NCBI GenBank assembly: GCA_947487325.1
Contig: CANKWG010000080.1
Coordinates: 1 to 9,430, forward strand
Length of the DNA: 9,430 bases
Direction: 5' to 3'
Source: Oxalobacteraceae bacterium
GTDB lineage: Bacteria; Pseudomonadota; Gammaproteobacteria; Burkholderiales; Burkholderiaceae_D
Position numbers and translations under genes: made by a program. The number at the start of each line of letters is the position of its first letter. Within the stretch, counting starts at the first letter, position 1. The notes under the pieces are model-generated. The model searched no databases. It was not told the origin of the DNA and saw only the letters and a program-made list of their open reading frames with translations. This document shows positions 6,576 to 9,430 of the stretch, one piece after another.

Positions 6576-6812
6576 ATGCTGCCCACACCTGAACGCATTA
6601 AAGATTACATCGCCAGCGGCCTTGAGTGCACGCATCTGGAAGTCGAAGGCGACGGCCAGCATTTCAGTGCATTGATCGTTTCGCCCGCCTTTACAGGTAA
6701 GCGACTGATACAGCGTCACCAGCTCGTCTACGCGGCACTCGGTGACCGCATGCGTGAAGAAATTCACGCGTTGTCGATGAAAACGCTCACTCCGGAAGAA
6801 CATCAGTCGTAA
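6576..6812 (+). CDS. ibaG: BolA family protein IbaG
   Basis: This is a small BolA-family protein of the IbaG (YrbA) type. Such proteins pair with monothiol glutaredoxins and bind or traffic [2Fe-2S] clusters; IbaG has also been linked to acid stress and envelope homeostasis. The 78-residue product (E. coli IbaG about 84) carries the family core EVEGDGQHFSALIVSPAF (22-39) and the C-terminal RHQLVYAALGD (47-57). Cys18, His20, His29 and His48 are candidate cluster ligands; His48 sits at the invariant BolA histidine. The last base of its stop codon is the first base of the murA ATG (TAATG). In E. coli ibaG also lies directly before murA, after mlaFEDCB, which supports IbaG rather than BolA itself. 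Confidence 0.9.
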   Translation: MLPTPERIKDYIASGLECTHLEVEGDGQHFSALIVSPAFTGKRLIQRHQLVYAALGDRMREEIHALSMKTLTPEEHQS

Positions 6813-8062
6813 TGGACAAGCTCAGTATCACGGGCGGCAAGCGACTGTCCGGTGACATCACCATCTCCGGCGCGAAGAATGCGGCCTTGCCCATTTTGTG
6901 CGCGGGATTGCTGACGGCCGACACGCTTGCGCTGGCCAATGTGCCTAGGCTGCAGGACGTGGCCACCATGCAGAAGCTGTTGCGGCAGATGGGTCTGTCC
7001 ATCGAGGAAAAAGGCGATCTGCTCGAATTGTGTGGCCGAGATATTCACAGTCCCGAAGCGCCGTATGAAATGGTCAAGACCATGCGTGCATCGATTCTGG
7101 TGCTGGGTCCGTTGCTGGCGCGTTTCGGCGAAGCGAAGGTTTCGCTGCCGGGGGGGTGCGCGATTGGTTCGCGTCCGGTAGATCAGCACATCAAAGGCTT
7201 GCAGGCCATGGGTGCGGAGATCCTGATCGAGGCCGGTTACATCCATGCGCGCGCAAAAAAATTGCGGGGCACTCGTATCGTGACCGACATGATCACCGTG
7301 ACTGGTACGGAGAATTTGATGATGGCCGCTGCGCTGGCCGACGGCGAGACCGTACTTGAAAACGCAGCGCGTGAACCGGAGGTCACCGATCTTGCCAATC
7401 TGCTGGTTGCAATGGGCGCAAAGATTGAAGGCATAGGCAGCGATCGTTTGTGTATTACCGGTGTGCCTGCACTGCATGGTGCGAGCCATGCGGTCATTGC
7501 GGATCGAATTGAGACGGGTACTTTTTTGTGTGCGGTCGCAGCGGCAGGCGGCGATGTGGTGCTGCGACATACGCGAGCTGATCTGCTGGATGCTGTCGTC
7601 GACAAATTGCGCGAGACTGGCGCGGTACTGACCTCGGGTGACGACTGGATTCGCTTACAGATGGCGGGTCGACCGAAGGCCGTGGGTTTTCGCACCACGG
7701 AATATCCCGGCTTCCCGACGGATATGCAGGCGCAGGTTATGGCGCTTAATTGCATTGCCGAGGGCAGCAGTCGTATCATCGAAACCATTTTCGAGAACCG
7801 CTACATGCACGTGCAGGAGCTCAATCGTCTGGGCGCGGCGATTGAAATTGATGGGCACACCGCGGTCGTTCAGGGCGTATCTCGTCTGATCGGCGCACCC
7901 GTGATGGCCACGGACTTGCGGGCTTCTGCGTCACTGGTGATCGCTGGCCTCGCCGCCGAGGGAACGACGCTGATCGACAGGATCTATCATCTGGATCGCG
8001 GTTATGACCGCATGGAAGTGAAGCTTTCCGCGGTGGGTGCTGACATACAGAGAATTCGATAA
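6812..8062 (+). CDS. murA: UDP-N-acetylglucosamine 1-carboxyvinyltransferase MurA
   Basis: MurA transfers enolpyruvate from phosphoenolpyruvate to UDP-GlcNAc, the first committed step of peptidoglycan synthesis, in the cytosol; it is the fosfomycin target. The 416-residue product matches E. coli MurA (419). Active-site residues are all visible: Lys22-Asn23 in SGAKNAALPIL, Arg92 in KTMRASI, the catalytic Cys116 in LPGGCAIGSRPVDQH (Cys rather than the Asp of naturally fosfomycin-resistant MurAs), Asp304 in FPTDMQAQ, Arg370 in DLRASASLVIAG, and Arg396 in LDRGYDR. It overlaps ibaG by 1 nt upstream and hisG by 1 nt downstream (both TAATG). No strong Shine-Dalgarno is seen, so it probably depends on re-initiation after ibaG. 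Odd points are a G7 tract just before the Cys116 codon and an A7 tract at 7255-7261. Confidence 0.97.
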   Translation: MDKLSITGGKRLSGDITISGAKNAALPILCAGLLTADTLALANVPRLQDVATMQKLLRQMGLSIEEKGDLLELCGRDIHSPEAPYEMVKTMRASILVLGPLLARFGEAKVSLPGGCAIGSRPVDQHIKGLQAMGAEILIEAGYIHARAKKLRGTRIVTDMITVTGTENLMMAAALADGETVLENAAREPEVTDLANLLVAMGAKIEGIGSDRLCITGVPALHGASHAVIADRIETGTFLCAVAAAGGDVVLRHTRADLLDAVVDKLRETGAVLTSGDDWIRLQMAGRPKAVGFRTTEYPGFPTDMQAQVMALNCIAEGSSRIIETIFENRYMHVQELNRLGAAIEIDGHTAVVQGVSRLIGAPVMATDLRASASLVIAGLAAEGTTLIDRIYHLDRGYDRMEVKLSAVGADIQRIR

Positions 8063-8715
8063 TGAACCAAATGCTGACGCTGGCGCTTTCCAAGGGGCGC
8101 ATCTTCGACGAGACCTTGCCGCTGCTCGAAGCGGCCGGCATACACGTGACCGAAGATCCCGAGAAATCGCGCAAGCTGATTCTGCCAACCAGTGATCCGC
8201 AGTTGCGTGTCGTGATCGTGCGCGCTTCCGATGTGCCGACGTATGTGCAGTATGGGGCGGCAGATTTTGGCGTTGCGGGCAAAGACGTACTGCTCGAGCA
8301 CGGCGGTGAAGGCTTGTATCAACCCGTCGATTTGCAGATCGCCAAATGCAGAATGTCGGTGGCAGTACATTCAGGTTTTGATTACGCCAGTGCCGTGCAT
8401 CAGGGCGCACGTTTGCGCGTCGCCACCAAGTATGTGCAGGTCGCCCGCGAACACTTCGCCGCCAAAGGCGTGCATGTGGATCTGATCAAACTGTACGGGT
8501 CCATGGAGCTTGGTCCGCTGGTGGGTTTGTCGGACGCGATTGTCGATCTGGTTTCGACCGGCAGTACGCTGCGCGCCAACAATCTGGTCGAGGTGGAGCA
8601 CATCATGGAGATTTCATCGCGACTGGTCGTGAATCAGGCAGCGCTCAAGCTCAAGCGCGAAAAATTGCAGCCCATCATTGATGCCTTTGCCAAGGCATCG
8701 CTTCGTGAAAAATAG
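8062..8715 (+). CDS. hisG: ATP phosphoribosyltransferase catalytic subunit, short form
   Basis: HisG joins ATP and PRPP to give phosphoribosyl-ATP, the first and feedback-regulated step of histidine synthesis. The 217-residue product is the short form (HisG_S), lacking the roughly 80-residue C-terminal histidine-binding domain of the long enterobacterial form (about 299). Short forms need the HisS-like regulatory subunit HisZ for activity and feedback control; hisZ is not in this window. Seen motifs are LALSKGRIFDETLPLLEAAG (7-26), the core VPTYVQYGAADFGVAGKDVL (58-77), and the PRPP-binding loop VDLVSTGSTLRANNL (161-175). The start ATG overlaps the murA stop by 1 nt. hisD follows after 4 nt, marking the start of a his operon. 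Confidence 0.96.
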   Translation: MNQMLTLALSKGRIFDETLPLLEAAGIHVTEDPEKSRKLILPTSDPQLRVVIVRASDVPTYVQYGAADFGVAGKDVLLEHGGEGLYQPVDLQIAKCRMSVAVHSGFDYASAVHQGARLRVATKYVQVAREHFAAKGVHVDLIKLYGSMELGPLVGLSDAIVDLVSTGSTLRANNLVEVEHIMEISSRLVVNQAALKLKREKLQPIIDAFAKASLREK

Positions 8716-8719
8716 AACT

Positions 8720-9430
8720 ATGTCCGTTGTCATACGCCAGCTCGATTCCGCCGATCAGGACTTTCAAGCCAGATTGATGGCCGTGCTTGCTTTCGAGGCT
8801 TCAGAAGATGAAGCCATCGATCGCGCTGCTGCCAGCATCATTGCCGATGTGCGGCAGCGCGGCGACGCCGCTGTGCTTGAGTACACACAGCGTTTCGATC
8901 ATGTCACTGCCACCAGCATGGCAGCGCTCGAGATTCCACGTGCGGCATTACAGGCTGCGCTAGCCAGTCTCGCGCCCGAGCGACGCTCTGCATTGATAGA
9001 AGCGGCAGACCGCGTGCGCAGCTATCACGAGCGGCAAAAGCAATCCTGTGGCTCGGATGGTTTTGCATTTACCGAAGATGATGGCACCATCCTCGGACAA
9101 AAAGTCACACCGCTGGATCGTGTTGGCATTTATGTCCCGGGTGGCAAAGCGGCTTATCCGTCATCAGTGCTCATGAATGCGATTCCTGCCAAAGTCGCCG
9201 GCGTGGCCGAGGTCATCATGGTCGTGCCCACCCCCGACGGGGTGCAAAATCCGCTGGTGCTGGCCGCTGCAGAAATCGCCGGTGTCGATCGTGTGTTTAC
9301 CATCGGCGGTGCGCAGGCCGTTGCTGCGCTCGCTTATGGCACGCACACCATTCCGCAGGTCGACAAGATCGTCGGCCCCGGTAATGCCTATGTCGCGGCC
9401 GCCAAGCGCCGGGTGTTCGGTGTGGTGGGT
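8720..9430 (+). CDS. hisD: Histidinol dehydrogenase, N-terminal part (partial, 3' end outside window)
   Basis: HisD oxidises L-histidinol to L-histidine in two NAD-dependent steps, the end of the histidine pathway, using a Zn site. An ATG at 8720, 4 nt after hisG, opens a frame that stays open to the window end: 237 codons, just over half of a family of about 430-440 residues. My translation begins MSVVIRQLDSADQDF and contains the family hallmarks DRVGIYVPGGKAAYPSSVLM (about 134-153), TIGGAQAVAALAYGT and VDKIVGPGNAYVAAAKR near the end. The Zn ligands and catalytic residues of the C-terminal half lie outside the window. No Shine-Dalgarno is visible, so translation probably relies on coupling to hisG. 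More his genes are expected downstream. Confidence 0.95.
   Translation, partial: MSVVIRQLDSADQDFQARLMAVLAFEASEDEAIDRAAASIIADVRQRGDAAVLEYTQRFDHVTATSMAALEIPRAALQAALASLAPERRSALIEAADRVRSYHERQKQSCGSDGFAFTEDDGTILGQKVTPLDRVGIYVPGGKAAYPSSVLMNAIPAKVAGVAEVIMVVPTPDGVQNPLVLAAAEIAGVDRVFTIGGAQAVAALAYGTHTIPQVDKIVGPGNAYVAAAKRRVFGVVG

Noticed and set aside
6803..7570. A 255-codon open frame on the minus strand opposite murA.
   Set aside because: It is the antisense shadow of a highly conserved murA; the translation is rich in His, Arg and Gln with no domain likeness and no promoter or ribosome site.

Overview
This window looks like core chromosome from a betaproteobacterium, probably of the Burkholderiales. 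The reasons are the gene order (gltD, then mlaFED-mlaA-mlaCB, an ABC-2 exporter pair, ibaG, murA, hisG, hisD), the short form of HisG, and the character of the proteins. Base composition and codon use look even throughout (moderately GC-rich by eye), and I see no insertion sequence, tRNA, CRISPR array, phage gene or other sign of recent transfer. All recognised genes are on the + strand. I could not assign a genus.

Layout. Positions 1-705 are the C-terminal half of the glutamate synthase small subunit (gltD), closed by a clear intrinsic terminator at 730-758. A -10-like box at 814-819 then precedes the lipid-transport block: mlaF (ATPase), mlaE (permease) and mlaD (MCE ring protein), then mlaA (outer-membrane lipoprotein). 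A 121-bp gap with a possible promoter follows, then mlaC (periplasmic carrier) and mlaB (STAS subunit). A 230-bp spacer with a perfect TATAAT box leads to a two-gene ABC-2 exporter resembling E. coli YadG/YadH. Closely behind come ibaG (BolA family), murA (first committed step of peptidoglycan synthesis), hisG (first step of histidine synthesis) and the first 237 codons of hisD, cut by the window end.

How the genes work together. The six Mla proteins form one trans-envelope pathway: MlaA at the outer membrane, MlaC in the periplasm, and the MlaFEDB complex at the inner membrane. All are encoded here with 0-3 nt gaps or short overlaps, except at the mlaA-mlaC junction. The ibaG-murA and murA-hisG junctions are 1-nt TAATG overlaps, so a cell-envelope gene and the start of the histidine operon are probably translationally coupled or at least co-transcribed. 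Compared with the E. coli order mlaFEDCB-ibaG-murA, this window carries mlaA between mlaD and mlaC, the exporter pair between mlaB and ibaG, and the his genes directly after murA.

I found no previously undescribed system. The findings are modest: start-site corrections, layout differences, and homopolymer tracts inside murA.
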